The notes below the pieces were generated by a model. It had not been told where the DNA came from. It searched no databases and worked only from the letters and a program-made list of their open reading frames with translations. The translations under genes and the position numbers were made by a program. From contig JAIXMN010000019.1 of the NCBI GenBank assembly GCA_025716815.1, positions 186,001 to 250,000 of the forward strand: DNA of 64,000 nucleotides. Direction: 5' to 3'. Below, piece after piece: positions 1 to 13,100 of the stretch (position 1 is the first letter of the stretch; each line of letters starts with the position of its first letter). The DNA comes from Dichotomocladium elegans (Eukaryota > Mucoromycota > Mucoromycetes > Mucorales > Lichtheimiaceae).

Positions 1-2142
1 CATGACAATGTCCAAGCTTTGCTGTGGTTTTCCAAATAAATTCGTCAACTCAGCATCGCCGTAGCGGAATCGATAAGCGTTCAGTGATAACTAGCGAATA
101 CAGATTTTGGTCGATACATTGGGACATGTTGCTTGACGAAGTTGTTGAAGATTATACCTCGGTTCTTGGTCGTTTGAGTCGACTCTTTTCGTTCAGCTTC
201 TTCGCATCAACAGGTGCACGTTCAAAGTCGGGACAACCCGAGACCTTCCACATCGTCTATCAGAAAGAAAACATATCGAGTGTGAGATTAGCTTTGCTTT
301 TTCAAAAAAAAAAACGGAATGGTTACCCAATTCCGCTCTTGTCGCAGTAAAGCCATGACAATATCCGTGTACGTCTGTCCGTGAGGTTTGGTGGCTTTGA
401 GCAGTTCTACCATGGCCTCTCGCGTATTATCAACCCATTCAAGCTATCAATGACATAAGTACGAACATTCCACATAGATTGGGATAATACTGACCTGATC
501 TCCTTCTAATGTGAATGTAGGTAACGCAAGAGATTGCTTTGTTGTGGCTTGCTGTATGCGTTCCTTCTCGGTCTTTGTGAATCCCTCAAGATATTGAAAC
601 AGAATAAGAAATTGGACAAGGACGTTCCTTCGGAATCGTGTGTCTTCAATCTATGAGTAGCAAACGTTATATGCGCACCGTCTCAATTACTGTGCCGGAA
701 TCTCCACAATTCATACTTCAAGGTCAAGGAGCTTACGGCTACTTAATAGCCGTGGAAATTGGAACTGATTATTGATGTCTCTGAGCATGGCGTCTGCGTC
801 GTTGTCTTCATTCATATCAGTAGCATCTCGCTTCCGCTTGGTTCCGGGTCTATCGGCTACGCCATGGGGTTCTCCCGAGACCTCTTGCTCGTTTGCAGCA
901 ATTTGCTTGAATTTATTTAGAATTGCATCTGCACCCTAATCCGCGAATATAGTTAATAAATTGGCCCGACCTATTTGCACAACTTACAGTTTGAAGCTCT
1001 GTAAAGTTTTTGTCCTGGAATATGGTAGGTGGATTTGAAAAGTATTTGCGGGTAGACCAAAAGATCTTGTAGAACGTTTTTTGTTCGTCTGGAGATTTGT
1101 TGAGGTTAGTATCAATTGTTTACCATGTGATATCTTGTGTGTGTGTGTGCCAACCGGTGAGTGCTGAATCGTTGTCCACCTCGTCATCGCTATCCCAGCG
1201 CACTGGTTCTGTGTTGAATTCGCCTCGCAAGTTGACACCTGTACTCATGAAATATTATTTAGCCCTACAGTCGTTCAAGAACTGAAGGTATTGATCATAC
1301 CAGAACGTTCGTGCAAAGGAAAGGCGTTGGCAAGGAACATAAGGATACGTCCGCAAAAAACCGTATCCTTTTCTTTCGATAACCTCCGAAGCATCTCGTT
1401 GCACATCCGTAGTAGTACCAAACCTTTGCCACGGCCAGGCACCATTCCCTTAAAGCAATCATCAGCATTGGATCTTCTTTTTCGGCAAGTCATGGCTGCG
1501 TGTATTCACCTTTATGAGACCAGATTTTCTCTTTTCAATGTAATCGAATATCTTCTCGCAGCCAGCAATGGTATGAATATCAAGTACTTCTTCAACAAGC
1601 GTCAACGACACTACGGGATCGAGAAAGTCTATGGGAACGCATGAGCACAAGCGCGAGAGAGACGAAAGGTAAGACAATGCATGTCGATTAACTCACTTTG
1701 CTCGGTTGCCATAAGCATAATGTCCAAGCAGTCAAAGAGTCGGAAGAATCGCTCTGGAGAGCCTTCCGTCGTTTCGCGCTAAGTATCAATGGCGCCCGCA
1801 AGCCCGTTTAGATTCATAATTGCATGCCTTTATGTCACTTGCTATTACCACCAACGATTGCAAAACACGACGAAATCCAATTTCTGTGGCACTTTTACGC
1901 CAATCAGACTTTGTGTCAAGGACGGGTACGTTAAGTATGTTGTCTGGCCCGCAAATGGGGCCAAGGTACTGCTGAGTCCAATCTTCCAAAGACGCCGGGG
2001 AGGGGTCATTTCCTTGACTTTCCTGGCGGAACGCAAGAGCAGTATTCAAGCATTGTGCGATTGCTGTTTGAACGGAGTCGTGAAACTCAATGAACTTCGA
2101 TACGGCGGCCATCACGGCAAAAAGTTGTATGTTATGTGTCAA
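1..2142 (-). CDS. THOC1: THO complex subunit 1 (Hpr1/THOC1), 3' part missing
   Basis: Subunit of the nuclear THO/TREX complex, which couples transcription elongation to mRNP assembly and export. Read on the minus strand, exons joined by short introns give a THOC1-like order. An N-terminal helical part starts at 2142 (a second Met is at 2112). It is followed by the conserved block LLRMCNEMLRRLSKEKDTVF near 1430-1370, then the matching CGRILMFLANAFPLHE segment near 1360-1310. Next come a KFWS/YFxNP-like segment (about 1080-1000) and a segment ending in ERNW (about 330). After an intron, a WKVSGCPDFER-like segment (about 250) lines up with the WKNEGC region of animal THOC1. The last readable exon (about 90-1) still codes at the window edge, so the C-terminus lies outside. 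Family assignment rests on the order of several conserved blocks. Exact exon borders are less certain. Confidence 0.88.
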
Positions 2143-2563
2143 CGGTAAGGAGAGAAAAGCGACACTGCAAAAGGCCGAGGAAAGCGAGAATGGAAATCCC
2201 CGCGTGAGTTACTGGAGGCAAGTCACTTTGTAATAATTGATTGATCCCAATGCACCACCCAACGGGCTAAGCTACCCCAGGTGGCAGAAAGATCCCTTTT
2301 TGTGGGACATGACCTATCACTTCATATCTATCCACTCGATAAGCTACCTGGCTGGATCAAAAGATCCTATAAAATTCTATTCCACGGGAAACTACGTACG
2401 CATACACCCGCATGCACGCTCACGCTCACATATACACACGCACAGAGAGAGAGAAACGTAAAGGGGGATAAAAGCCATGTATGGAGGGTTCGAATGAGCC
2501 ATTCCCCTTATCGATAAAAACAGATTTGTATGATATAAATAATAGGAATTGGTTTATGTTAGC
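2143..2563. other. Intergenic, no gene seen
   Basis: This spacer lies between the 5' end of the THO gene and the 3' end of the Kish gene, both on the minus strand. It holds simple CA/GA-rich stretches (about 2400-2460) and no ORF with recognisable content. It probably contains the THO promoter and the Kish 3' UTR. Confidence 0.5.
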
Positions 2564-2892
2564 CTAAGCGATGAGAATGCTGATCCCCATCATGAAGCAA
2601 GCAAACGAAACGTATGGACTCAGTCGTTCACCTATGCGCGCTGCTTTCCAGAAAAGACCTAGTGGGCTTGAGATGGAGAATGCGGTCAGCGTGATAAAAA
2701 GTGACATCATGGAAAGTAGACTTACCCCGTCTTGTTGCGATCAAGAAGGGATGGTGCCTGTGCACGCACATAGGTGCAAGTACATATCAAAAGCAGGACG
2801 GCAAGAAGCAGTGATTGGAAGTTGAATATCGCCGACTACTATTATGTGAGTATGAGTTGATGCGCATGTCGTGGTCATTGTTCTTTTACCAT
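2564..2892 (-). CDS. KSH1: Protein Kish (TMEM167 family), 71 aa, three exons
   Basis: Small Golgi membrane protein needed early in the secretory pathway. The gene is too broken up by introns to appear as one ORF. Exon 1 is only the ATG (2892-2890), followed by intron 2889-2836. Exon 2 (2835-2726) gives [10 protein letters not shown] and a hydrophobic segment, then the family hallmark [11 protein letters not shown]. Intron 2725-2667 has a CTGAC branch point. Exon 3 (2666-2564) gives [17 protein letters not shown], a second hydrophobic segment and the stop. The total is 216 nt, or 71 aa, against 72 aa for human TMEM167A, and the motifs match along the whole length. The start is the one inferential part: an ATG followed directly by a GT donor and joined to SAIFN reproduces the usual MSAIFN start. 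Confidence 0.92.
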
Positions 2893-3925
2893 TCGTAATT
2901 TTTGGGAGGAAAGAGCGATACACTTGTGAAATATAAGTGGGACCACCGCTCCTCTTCCCCGCTCGGGGCGGAAGAGGAACACATTCAGCATGACGCGTGA
3001 CTGAAGCTTTCCTTCGCTCGCACTGCGAATACAAATATCACTCAGATCACGAGAATACGCACTCGGAGACGCGAAGCCAGCCGATGACAGCTTTTCGTTT
3101 TTGCTATTTATATTGCCTCAAGTGGATAGCGCAAACATGAAGTATTTCATCAAAATCCACTCCCAATCATATGTTGCACAAAGAACTTGCGATCCTTTTT
3201 CTTCTATACGCATTTAACTTTCCTAAATAAGCAATCGATATCTATACCGTGGACAGGACCATGGTGATGGTGGACATAGTTGCACCGGGTATATGAACTC
3301 TATCGTTGAAAAGAAATGTGCCTTCTTCAACCCAAGAGAGGAAGTACAGTAGAGACCTTCGGTCCAAGAGAGTATCGCAATTTTTAAGCTGGTATTTAAG
3401 AAGATTATGAATGCAAATTTTGTTCAGCACAACAACAGGAGTTCTTAGAAACGCAAGACTAAGCGTGATTCATGTACGTATCAGCAATGTGGATTATAAC
3501 CGTACTATTTACAATGCGTTGGCTTTCATTTTCTTCGACCAACTTACTGTAAATATCGAAAGATTTGATGACGAAAAATGCTACATTCTACTTGTGGCGT
3601 TTTGATTCCATATTAACATCAAAGGCAGCATGGATATTCCAAGCACCGGGCCGCCATAGTGATTACTATACGAAATAAACAGTCTCGGAAACGACCCTAT
3701 CATCAATATTGATTATATTAGGCAGCTTAAGACTTTCTCAGAGCCTCTAGCGATGAACATGCAATCAAGAGAATTGAAGTTGGAGATTATCCCAGCTTCG
3801 TTAAGTCCGCAACAGACGCATTTCGCAAAGTTCGTAAAGGTCCATGTGGTCTCTTTAGCTTGAGCTCCAGTTCCAAGGTTAATACAATATGTACATTGAT
3901 ATTTGATGCAGCATAATGATGTTCC
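2893..3925. other. Intergenic, about 1 kb, no gene seen
   Basis: Between the 5' end of Kish and the 3' end of the AMPK beta gene (both minus). Only short ORFs of under 70 codons on both strands are present, with no recognisable domain. It is AT-rich and probably holds the Kish promoter and the AMPK-beta 3' UTR. Confidence 0.45.
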
Positions 3926-5490
3926 CTAGCTTTTTGGAACGACTGGTCGATAATACATTGTGGTGACATACTAGAAAATAGCATCCTGCTGTCAGAAACA
4001 TCTATATCAAGTTTGAATGTTCAGAGCCATACCTTCTTTCGGTAACGGGTTGTCGTCGATAATGCCATAACGTTATCCTTAATGGAGCTTGCGTAGAGAT
4101 GATTCAGGGTGACGTGATTTGGTTCTGGAAGCACAGAATTGTCCTCCTCGCTAACAGCCTGGGAGTTTAAGAGAACTTTCTCCAGATGTGGTGGCAAGGA
4201 TGGCGGTTGTTGTTGTCTGTGATCCCAATCCAAAGATATCTGTTTACCCTGCTCGTCTTGCTGCAAAGATGATGCGAGACTAAGGAGCTCTTGAGGTATC
4301 TCAGAGATATATGCACTATCAGGAGTTGAGGATCGAGAAATCGTGTCTACGGTTCAACAAGGTTAAAAATGGAATAACAAAAGTCTTGCGCATGATTGTA
4401 CCAGGATCAGTTTTCATCTCGCCAAATTCATCGAATGAGTCATCATTCTCGTCCAACACCTGCAAATAATTGACTAGGTTTCCATCTGGGTCTGTTGCTG
4501 TCTCCATTTCGTTTGAGCACTTCCATTCATCATCGACAATAAACTTCAGTCGGTGTGTTCCAGGAGGTAGCTCAAGCACAGCCGAGAAGTCATGCGTGCT
4601 GCGACAATCAGCAATCTTTTAGCGCACACCCAGCCTTTTTCTTACAGCGCAGTCTTACGTTGGAAAAACATCCTTACCTCTTCACGAGCTTGATCTTATG
4701 CTTCCACCCATTGAATGTGCCGGTGACATATACGTTGTGCCCTCCCTGGGACCAGGTGATGATGGTTGTAACACCTGTTATTATTGTCTCAGATGGAAAT
4801 GCCACACGCCATAGAAACCACTGAGCTTCAATCACCTTTTGGCTGCTGATCCTTAACAACACTCGGTTTTCGGGTAATTCGCTGCGACTGCGTTTGCTGT
4901 TGTTGTTGGAGCTGCTGCTGCTGCTGCTGCTCCTCGTCGACTATATCCGTATCGCGGTTCACACTCAGAGCTCGAGTGCGATAATATGGTCCCCTCACAG
5001 AGTCACTACGATGATGGGAGGAGGTGGAAGACGACAAGGAACCATACCAAGGGCTGTTATTTCCAGTGCTTGACACCCACCCGGATTTCCCTGTTGAAAC
5101 AGGCACCGCGCGGGGAGTATTCACCGCACCTCCACCACTTTCATCGTGAAGTTTTGCATAGTTAATTTGTTCGCTGGCGGTATTGGTATTCTGCCTTGCT
5201 CCCAGCTCCGGTTGCTGGTCACCGGCGATACGACTTGCATTGCTGGGAGATTGTTCGGCCCGCTCATCAATGGATGCGGTTACCGACAATCGAAACTGCG
5301 CATTTTTTTTGGGATCATTTTGTGCTGGCGTGATGGCCGCATCCGGGTCTGTCGTGCCGGGAACAAGAGGATCAGAGATAGCGGATCTTTTGTCAGGTTG
5401 AAGACCAGTTGTATGCGCAGCGGCTGAGTCATTGTTCGTGTCGATTCGTCGATCAGGCTTTTCTCTTTCACCTGAGACTGTGTTTCCCAT
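3926..5490 (-). CDS. AMPK/SNF1 complex beta subunit (Gal83/Sip/Amk2 type)
   Basis: Scaffold subunit of the SNF1/AMPK energy-sensing kinase, joining the catalytic alpha and regulatory gamma subunits. The chosen start (5490) gives MGNTVS, a typical N-myristoylation sequence; an upstream in-frame Met (5649) would hide it. A long low-complexity region follows, rich in Ser/Asn/Gln, with a Gln run encoded near 4900-4930. Next is a CBM48 glycogen-binding domain split over two exons: ITWSQGGHNVYVTGTFNGW near 4770-4710, then GTHRLKFIVDDEWKCSNE near 4565-4510. The C-terminal ASC domain (about 4300-4020, LPPHLEKVLLN and HVTLNHLYASSI) interacts with alpha and gamma. Intron 1 lies between about 4845 and 4777. 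The final short exon encodes YVTTMYYRPV and the stop at 3926-3928. Domain order and C-terminus match the family fully. Confidence 0.95.
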
Positions 5491-5816
5491 GGTCAGTCGA
5501 GACTTTGAGAAGAAAATGACAATGCTGAAGCAAGAAAAGGCGGTGGAGCATTGTATTTCCCTTTTCGCTGGCGACTTCCGACCGAATAGAATGCGTCGCC
5601 CAATCATATTGCTGAATCTCGCTTTGTTGACACTTTTCACAGTAGACAATCACACACATCTGTGATGTCAAAGCTGGATGAAGAGAGGGTACGAATAGCA
5701 TAGTATTTATTAAAATATGGGTTGCGGGGTGTAAGGGATGATGAAGAGAGGAAGGAAAGCTGTAAGGTGGATGGTTGCTCTACAGGCCAAGCAGCTGCTA
5801 CAGGGCAGACAAACGT

Positions 5817-7327
5817 CTATCTTCGCATCGATCTTCCTTGCATCTGGTACATGTTCTCAAGCTCTGACTCCATGGCCTTAATCTTGGCATGCTGCTCTTC
5901 AAGGTCCTTGTTCAAACGATCTCTTTCGCTGACCAGCTAAGAAGGACAGGCTGGATGAGTCGCTTGTCATTTGCTCAAACACACTGTGAACATACCTGTG
6001 CCTCCCATTGACGGAAACGATTCTCTTCCTTTTTGACTTGTTCGGTGAACGCCAAGCGTAACTTCTCCTCTCGTTCCTTGAACTTTGGATTTTCGTACTT
6101 CTTTGATCTATTTGTGTCAGACAATGAGTATCCCTCACTCTCGCTGAAATGTGAACCGATTGCCAGCATACTTTGTCTCTCCGAACTTGCGGGTTTCCAT
6201 CTGAAGTTGGCGATAGTTTTCGTAATGGACTTCTTCAGTGGTAGAGATGAGATCGTGCATGTGGGAACGAATAAGCAGATTCCGAAGCTTCTTGAAGTCG
6301 CAGTGTGCGTCGTTTTCGACCTCTGCACAGCCCCAGGAGTACTGGCGACCCTTGACCTTACGTCCATCAGGCGTCACTACATCATCGGTAGATCCGATCA
6401 CCGCGAATGGTAGGGAACTCATGATATCCTTGTTCATCCTCGTTACGGATTCGTCTTCGCTCTCAATAGGACATGAATAAACGCGGATACCCTGGGCATC
6501 AATCACGTTGAGGATCTAGGAGGGGGGGACAATCAGACATTACTTTGAAGAGACACGACAGAAGAAATCAGCACCCACGTTTTGCTTGAACTTTGCAAGG
6601 TCTTGTGGAGTCAAGGTGTCAGCCTTGGCAATAACCGGAATCAGATTGACCCTTGATCCAAGGTGTTTCATGATCTCGATATCAAGAGGCTTCAACCTAA
6701 GATCAAGTAATCAGAAAAAGAAGAGATTTGCCTTTCTCCTAAATACAATCCTGCGCCTTACGTATGGCCATTGGGGCGAATAAAGTAGAGACAGGCATGG
6801 ACTCGCATATCAATCTTGCCTGCACGTGTGGGCTGCTGTTCCTGGACCATAAAGCTTTCGTGCTGATCATCCAGAAACTCCACAATAGGCATCCAGCTAT
6901 CGCGATTATTCACATAGTCACCAAACCCGGGTGTGTCGATCACGGTCAGTTTGACCTTGAAGTTTTTCTCCTCGAGTTCGGCTTTGGTAATCTCAATCTC
7001 GACAGTTTTGTCCAGTTGCTTTGAATGCCTCTGTGACAATTTCTTTGGGTCTTTGATAGTAGTCGTAAAAAGCGTATTCACAAACGTGGACTTGCCAACA
7101 CCCGACTCTCCTATTGCGTGTTATGCAGGCCGTTCTGTCAACAAGATGCTCTCTCTTTCTCCTCCTCTTCCCCCTTCTCTCTCTTTTCCCTCAGGGGAAT
7201 GGTGTAAATGAGAATTACCGCAGACCATCAAGGTAAAATTGGCGCCTAGCTTTGATACGATCTTATGCCGTTGATTGGGGAGATGAGAAATTCCCACTCC
7301 ATCATGAACAGTAGCTGAGGGTGCCAT
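5817..7327 (-). CDS. CDC11: Septin, Cdc11 type
   Basis: Septins are filament-forming GTP-binding proteins at the bud neck, septum and hyphal tip. The start at 7327 ([10 protein letters not shown]) is followed by [20 protein letters not shown], as in fungal Cdc11 orthologues. Next come the P-loop GESGVGKST across an intron near 7220-7110, the switch motif [15 protein letters not shown] (about 6940-6900), the [12 protein letters not shown] segment, the AKAD specificity motif (about 6630), and the septin-unique element with GRQYSWG (about 6350). The C-terminal exons are charged and helical ([18 protein letters not shown], then [15 protein letters not shown]), predicting a short coiled coil. The stop is at 5817-5819. 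The P-loop keeps its Lys and Ser, so GTP binding looks possible. Similarity is strongest to the Cdc11/AspA group, but no phylogeny could be run. Confidence 0.94.
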
Positions 7328-8319
7328 CACGAAAAAGAAATAGAGTAGACTTAATTGCTTCGATTGCCCTTTTCCGTCCCAGACAGATCGTGTAACCACA
7401 CTAGGTGCCTTTTAGGGTTGTTGCCTCATGCTGCCCGCGCCCCAGGCTCACTCTGGTTTCGGCACCATGTGCCCCACGCCCATTATTGTAAGAGCACAGA
7501 TATTTTAATCCCGAAAAGACTCACAAAAAACACGCAACGAACAGGTGTTTTTATAAAGCAGAACGGATTGGCCGCTCTCAATATCCTTTAACTCAACTTC
7601 AACGACTACGTAATTGGAGCTCATGGCGTCAGACGAGGAGCGTATTTTCTCCTCTTTCCATGGCACCTGAGTACGGATACAGGCGGATAACATCCTGCAC
7701 CCTTTGGAGAGACAAACATGTTCTCTTCAGTAAGTCAAACCCTCTTCAATAGCAGCTTTTTCTTGTCAATAACTCGGTCTTGTCCTTAATTATTGCACGC
7801 TGCTCTTGTCCGTACCATCACGATCCCTATAGTTTTGCGCAGTTCGTTATCTGAGATAAACCAATGTTGCCCAATTTCATTGAGCCCAGGGTAGACATGC
7901 CAATATATCCATGAGATATCTTTAGCTTTATGACAGGTACATCGTCTTTACCAGAAAATACATATTATCGTCCCTCGGTTAGTCGAACGTGCCTCTCCTT
8001 CGTAATAACCTCCGCAAAGTACATGTACTATGTCTGCGCTCTAATTCAGATCAAATCGTTTAAAAAGGACGTATTCCTTCTTCAATGACACTGTCCATGG
8101 TGCCAAAGAGCCACCGCCATCAAAAGGACCGCAAGCTACTGTAAAGTAAGTTTCATTGCATTTTCCTGTGAGAAAATCTACGTCTTCAATCTTAGTGGAG
8201 CACATTTTGGATTTAGGAATGAATATTATTACGAAAATAACAACAGTCGAAGATAGCATGATCGTGATACTTCTTCTGGCTTGTATTCACATCATTTTAG
8301 TATGCAGGCTATGACAATG
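7328..8319 (-). other. Spacer with scraps of a possible decayed or unannotated gene
   Basis: Between the septin and the Rad60-like gene. On the minus strand several short open stretches look protein-like but do not join into one frame. One at 8259-8041 starts with a hydrophobic N-terminus (signal peptide or membrane anchor) and contains Cys and Asn-X-Thr sites. Others are near 8020-7800 (with an in-frame TAA) and 7620-7505. No family is recognised. It could be a broken gene for a small secreted or membrane protein, or a gene whose introns I cannot place. The septin promoter must also lie here. Confidence 0.25.
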
Positions 8320-9921
8320 TTACACCTTGATGGTAACAGTCACCATATCCTGGTCTTCCAAATCTGTATCCCCAACGCATTCATCGAGCGGTAGGTTCTC
8401 GCCTTCAAAGGAGAGATTGATTTTGTCAAACATATCATCAGGCAGCATTTTTGCGACGCAGTATTGTTTCAAGACATTTCTCAGAGTTGTCGTCTATCAT
8501 CGGCGTTAAGGAAACGCTTCTGGTACGGTAACCAGTGTCTTACCTTCTTCACCCGTACAACAACGTCCTCGTTGTCTTTTCCTCGTAGCTTCAAGAAAAG
8601 GCGTTCCTGATCTTCTGATTGTTCTTGTAACCCTTCGGATTCTTCACGATAAGACTGCTCAAGAGGCTTGTCGAACATCTCTTCCATCTCCTTCTTCTTC
8701 TCGAGCTCTTCGCGATATCTCCGTTGATAGTCGTCCTTAACGTACACATCTTTGTGTGTCATCAGTCATAGATTCCAGGGGAAATTACTGCTATATCACT
8801 CACGCAGTTCATTCTTGAATTTCCCGGGTATCATGCCCAAGCTTGCGGGAGTTGCTCGTAAGACCACGGGGATATCCTTGTACACAAGCTGTAAGCGATC
8901 TTTTGTCAGCCTTTTATGGCGTGCATAATGCGTTAAGAGTTTTTCAAAGGGATCGATCTAGATGATGATAGGCCATACGGACATTTAAGTAAATAACGAT
9001 AGCAGCGATGATGCATTTCCCAGGTCACAAAGACAGAAACACGTCGTCTGCGTTACATCATTAACACAAATCACCATAGGCTTCCTCAGCGCCTCGATGA
9101 ATTGTTTTGCCGCCGGGTCATCCGAGGATTGTGGAGTATTGTAAATCACTTTGATTAGCACTTTCTGCGGAGCACTAGGGGCTGGCGACAGTTCTTCGCC
9201 TACGCTCGTAGACTGTAAATAGGGCGATGGAGGAACTGGATTGGGTTGAATCACTGCAAGATCAGGATCGAGATCTTCTAACTCAGGTACAGACGGAACG
9301 ACGGTGCGAGGACGCTTTGATGACGAGGGTAATTGTGAAGACGGCGTTGAAGGCCGCTTCAGCAATAATGAGCTGTCATTTAAAAATTTAATCTAACGTG
9401 CTCGCATATGTAGACTCTACAAAAGAAGCAACCGCTGTACCTTTCTATTTCTTCATCAGACAGGAGTCTTAGAATAAAGAAGTCAATATATATGCTATAC
9501 GTTTTTTTCTCGCCCGGACTCACAAGACTTACATGCAATTTTCCGAATTCTCAATCGGCTTGTCTTCAAATGTCGGTGGTGGGCTCGGTGCAGAAAGTAA
9601 TGAAGGGGCATGCGTATTATTTGTTGCAGAATCAACTTGTGCGTCTTCCGTGTGTTTTTCTTCTTCCTCTTTATCACTGTCGCTCCATCTGCGTTGAGAG
9701 AAATCCGCAAAAACTCGTTTATTTTTTCGGTTTTTCTTTGGTTCGTCTGACTCTGATTCGCTGGATCCTGAATCTGTCGACTCTTGTTTTTTGGCGGGAG
9801 GTCATCAGTGGGAGTCTTTGGTTGCAAGAAGAATCGCTCGCATACCAAGTTCAAATGTTGGTCTTCTGGAGTTAGATCGAGGTAATTTATCGCGGAAACT
9901 GGCAATGTCAAAACCAGACAT
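8320..9921 (-). CDS. RAD60: Rad60/NIP45/Esc2-type protein with two SUMO-like domains
   Basis: Family members work with the SUMO system and Smc5/6 in replication-fork and recombination repair. The start is at 9921 (MSGFDIASFRDKLP). An intron of about 75 nt near 9844 leads into an acidic Ser/Glu/Asp segment, a likely CK2 target as in other family members. A linker rich in Ser/Pro and KRPR-like basic residues follows. SUMO-like domain 1 begins near 9180 (KVLIKVIYN) and resumes after an intron with DPFEKLLTHYARH and LVYKDIPVVL (about 8950-8860). A charged helical linker (about 8760-8620) precedes SUMO-like domain 2 (LFLKLRGKDNEDVVVRV near 8600, then FEGENLPLDECVGDTDLED), which ends at the stop 8320-8322. 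No C-terminal diglycine is present, as expected for a non-conjugated SUMO-like fold. Confidence in the family is high; the exact orthologue name is inferred. Confidence 0.85.
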
Positions 9922-10144
9922 TTATTCAGACAAGTTTGAAGAGAAAAATCTAATTCATCCTAGAGAATCAAAGGGTCGCGGATCCTATTCGTGCTAGCCA
10001 ATCAGACTTCTTCTATGCATTGATATCACGTCGAAATTTTGACCTTCTTGCAGTGCATCTTGCACGTGATCATGGTAGAAGCAGAGGACTACCATATCAA
10101 CGATAAGAATCTTCATGTTTCTTTATTCTTGCTCTTAACACACA

Positions 10145-13100
10145 TTAGCTAAGCGAGTCGAGTACGCTTGGTCGTTGTTTCTGGTAGGGCGGCTTGCGTT
10201 CGCTAAAGAGACCACAGTGTAAGGTTATTTATAAGTAAGAAAAGATCCACTTACTTTGTCGCTAGTCTTATAATTCTGGTTTTCATCAAGCCACGCCATG
10301 AATGTGTCTGGTAGATAATTCTTTTTCATCGTCTTTTGCGATAAAGTTAATACCGCACAAGCTCTATTACATGCATTGATATAAGCATTCGCTCACCTCT
10401 GTCTGAACAGCACCGGTTGGCAATGCTCGATACAACTTTGACTGAAGACGAATGTTCTGTGGATAAACGTTCAAGGGCCACGTCGCCTCCTTGCACTTCC
10501 GCTTAATTAGCAGACTGGCAAGGTCGCTCAGATAATAAGAATTCTAGTAAACGTCAGCGTTGATGTCTTATCGTCACATTTGAATCTTACCTCGCTTAAC
10601 TCATTTGACACCATGTCCTTCGATAGCTTGATTTTTTGCGCAACGTGGTATAAAAACGAGACATTCTCGGGGGTAGCGACGCAACTCAGATAGAACTCGA
10701 TATATTGTGCTGATATAGCAAGATCGGTATTGGCGACGGTAAAATCAGGGTGGTGAGCTAGCATGTGCACAAGCCGCACAAACGAGTTTTCCATGACCTT
10801 GGATTCTAAAACATAATTTAGATGTTGAATCCTTTTGCGGAGAGGGTAATAAGTACCATTATGTAATTTAGCAGCGTTTTTCCTGAGGAAGTATGCGACC
10901 TAGAATGCCACGTTAACAGAAATCGGGAACCTTTCAAAAGATGGTAACTTACCCTTTTAAGGAGAATCTCTTCTGGTTCATGCGCAATCATGAATAGCAT
11001 TGAATAATATCGCAGATGAAGCTGGCCGTTCGGGATCTTGGCCATGAGGGTTTCAGCAAATCCTTCTCGAACAAAATAGCATGTGTCCTGTAAAAATAAT
11101 TTGTTGGTGTTTTCATACTACAACAAGCGTGAGAATACTCACCTGGAGTGTTAATCCGAGATGCTCGAATTGTACGACAGAAAGATAGTGTTCGTATTCT
11201 TTTTGATGTGTGAGCGTAACTATAGCATTAGCAGCTACCAAACGGAGTCGTGACGCTTCGGGGGCACTGATAAATGCAAGTGAGAAACAGAACCACTGAG
11301 AATATAAAGACCAACTCGTTACCTGAGTCCTTTTGACGTTGCTTGATCGAAGGTCATACCAAGAGCTTCCCATAATATGTTGAATATCTTTTCAACAAGC
11401 GCTTCATCCACCCCGGAAGCCGAAGAAGCCAACAAATAATTCTGAAGCAATTCAATACCAGAGAGCTACGTATACAGCCATTGTCAGATACACCAAACAT
11501 CAAACTGTCTACTTTTACCTTTGCTTTACTGATTTCATCCAGACTTTCATATTCTTCCCACTCCGACGTTTTGTCATGAACCTACGATGGTTCCAGTAAG
11601 ATCAGGTTTTCCACATTCCCCATCCTAAAGTTACCGATTTTGTTTTGAAAGGAAGGAGCTGCACTGCAATAAAATCTGTTATTTTCTCAATGTTTTCGGC
11701 AATTAGCGCAGGTTGGTATCGCGAAAACTCTGCTGCAGATGCTAGCGAAACAGCGAGTTGTGGATATTCAACCGATAAATTGTTGGTGATATTCTGTAAA
11801 CTATTTGTTAAATGTATATAATCCGTCAAAGTATTAGTAACTCTTACTTGAATAATATTTGTGTGCATGTCCGATATATCCAAATGACTTAAAACGATGG
11901 CTGCATTACGTGCTGAGGTGATGTCTCTACTTCGTAGATAGGTTTCAAGACAATCCAGCACCGATCTACCAATATAACGTTAGTTTTTTTTTTTTTTTAA
12001 TAAAAAAAAATCACTTACTGGTCAGGACTGCCGATCTTTGTACCATTCATAGTTAACCTTGCAAGGATATCAAGGATGCATTTTGCTTTTGAAAAAATAC
12101 ACTTAGTGTTTCCAAGGTGTCAGTAGTAATGGTAGTCTACATACCAGACTCATTGCCTGCTTGATTAGCAGTTGACAACACCAGATCATGTATGTTGTCA
12201 TCAAACATAGATGGGAACAACGTGGATATCTCCTAACCGCATTTGTTGTCAGATTTTTTTCGCGACTGAATATTTATGCTTACTGTTAATATTTCTTGGA
12301 TGATAATTGCGTGCTTGTTCCTCGTACTTGTTCTTCTTGATGTCCGCTGATTTCGCATCATATTGAAGAGATGAGAGACGGATGATTTGTTGATACTGAA
12401 TGGGCTGAATCTCAATAAGACAGGTTCCAGAATTTCGAAAAGTCCGGGATTTTCAAGTGTCAAACGTTCAGCTAATCGGTTCTGAAGAATTGTCAAAACA
12501 GCAGCCGGAGAAGAGCAATTTTAGTGACTTACATAGTTATCTACGATTTGACTATAGTCGCTATTCGCATTAGCACATGCTTTTGCAATGGTCAATAAGT
12601 CTCTCTTTTCCGTTAATAGAGTGGAAAACTTTTGCAAAGCGGCGAGAACCCTGGCGCTTTCCGGAAATAATGCTAACGATAGAATAAGGAATGCTGCCGC
12701 AAACATAAGCGCATGTGTATGTATTTATCGCATACCTGCAATATGTTTCGAGAGAAGCTCAACTTTACTTGGGGATGCACCTCCATCAATATCCATTGGA
12801 TTATCCTTCCCAAACGATGTTAGATATATAAAAAAAAGGGTAAGGTTGTCCTTACCTCGGTTTCGAGAAGATCCAGGTACTTTGCAATGACCCCCATAAA
12901 TCTATAAGGTATCCGATATTAGAAGGAGTCAATATATTAGCCAGAGATATACCTACCCTTTTTGCTTGCGAATAAGACCAATGAAAGCTAACTTTGATCT
13001 CTGACTAAGTGTTCCGACTATCAATACCAGTCGTTTTGTACGTTCCTCCTCGTCAGTGTCATTTGGAAAAATGCACTCATGTAATGTTTTTTCCACAGCA

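Noticed and set aside
2478..2500. tRNA B-box-like GGGTTCGAAT
   Set aside because: No complementary T-stem, A box or acceptor stem could be built on either strand.
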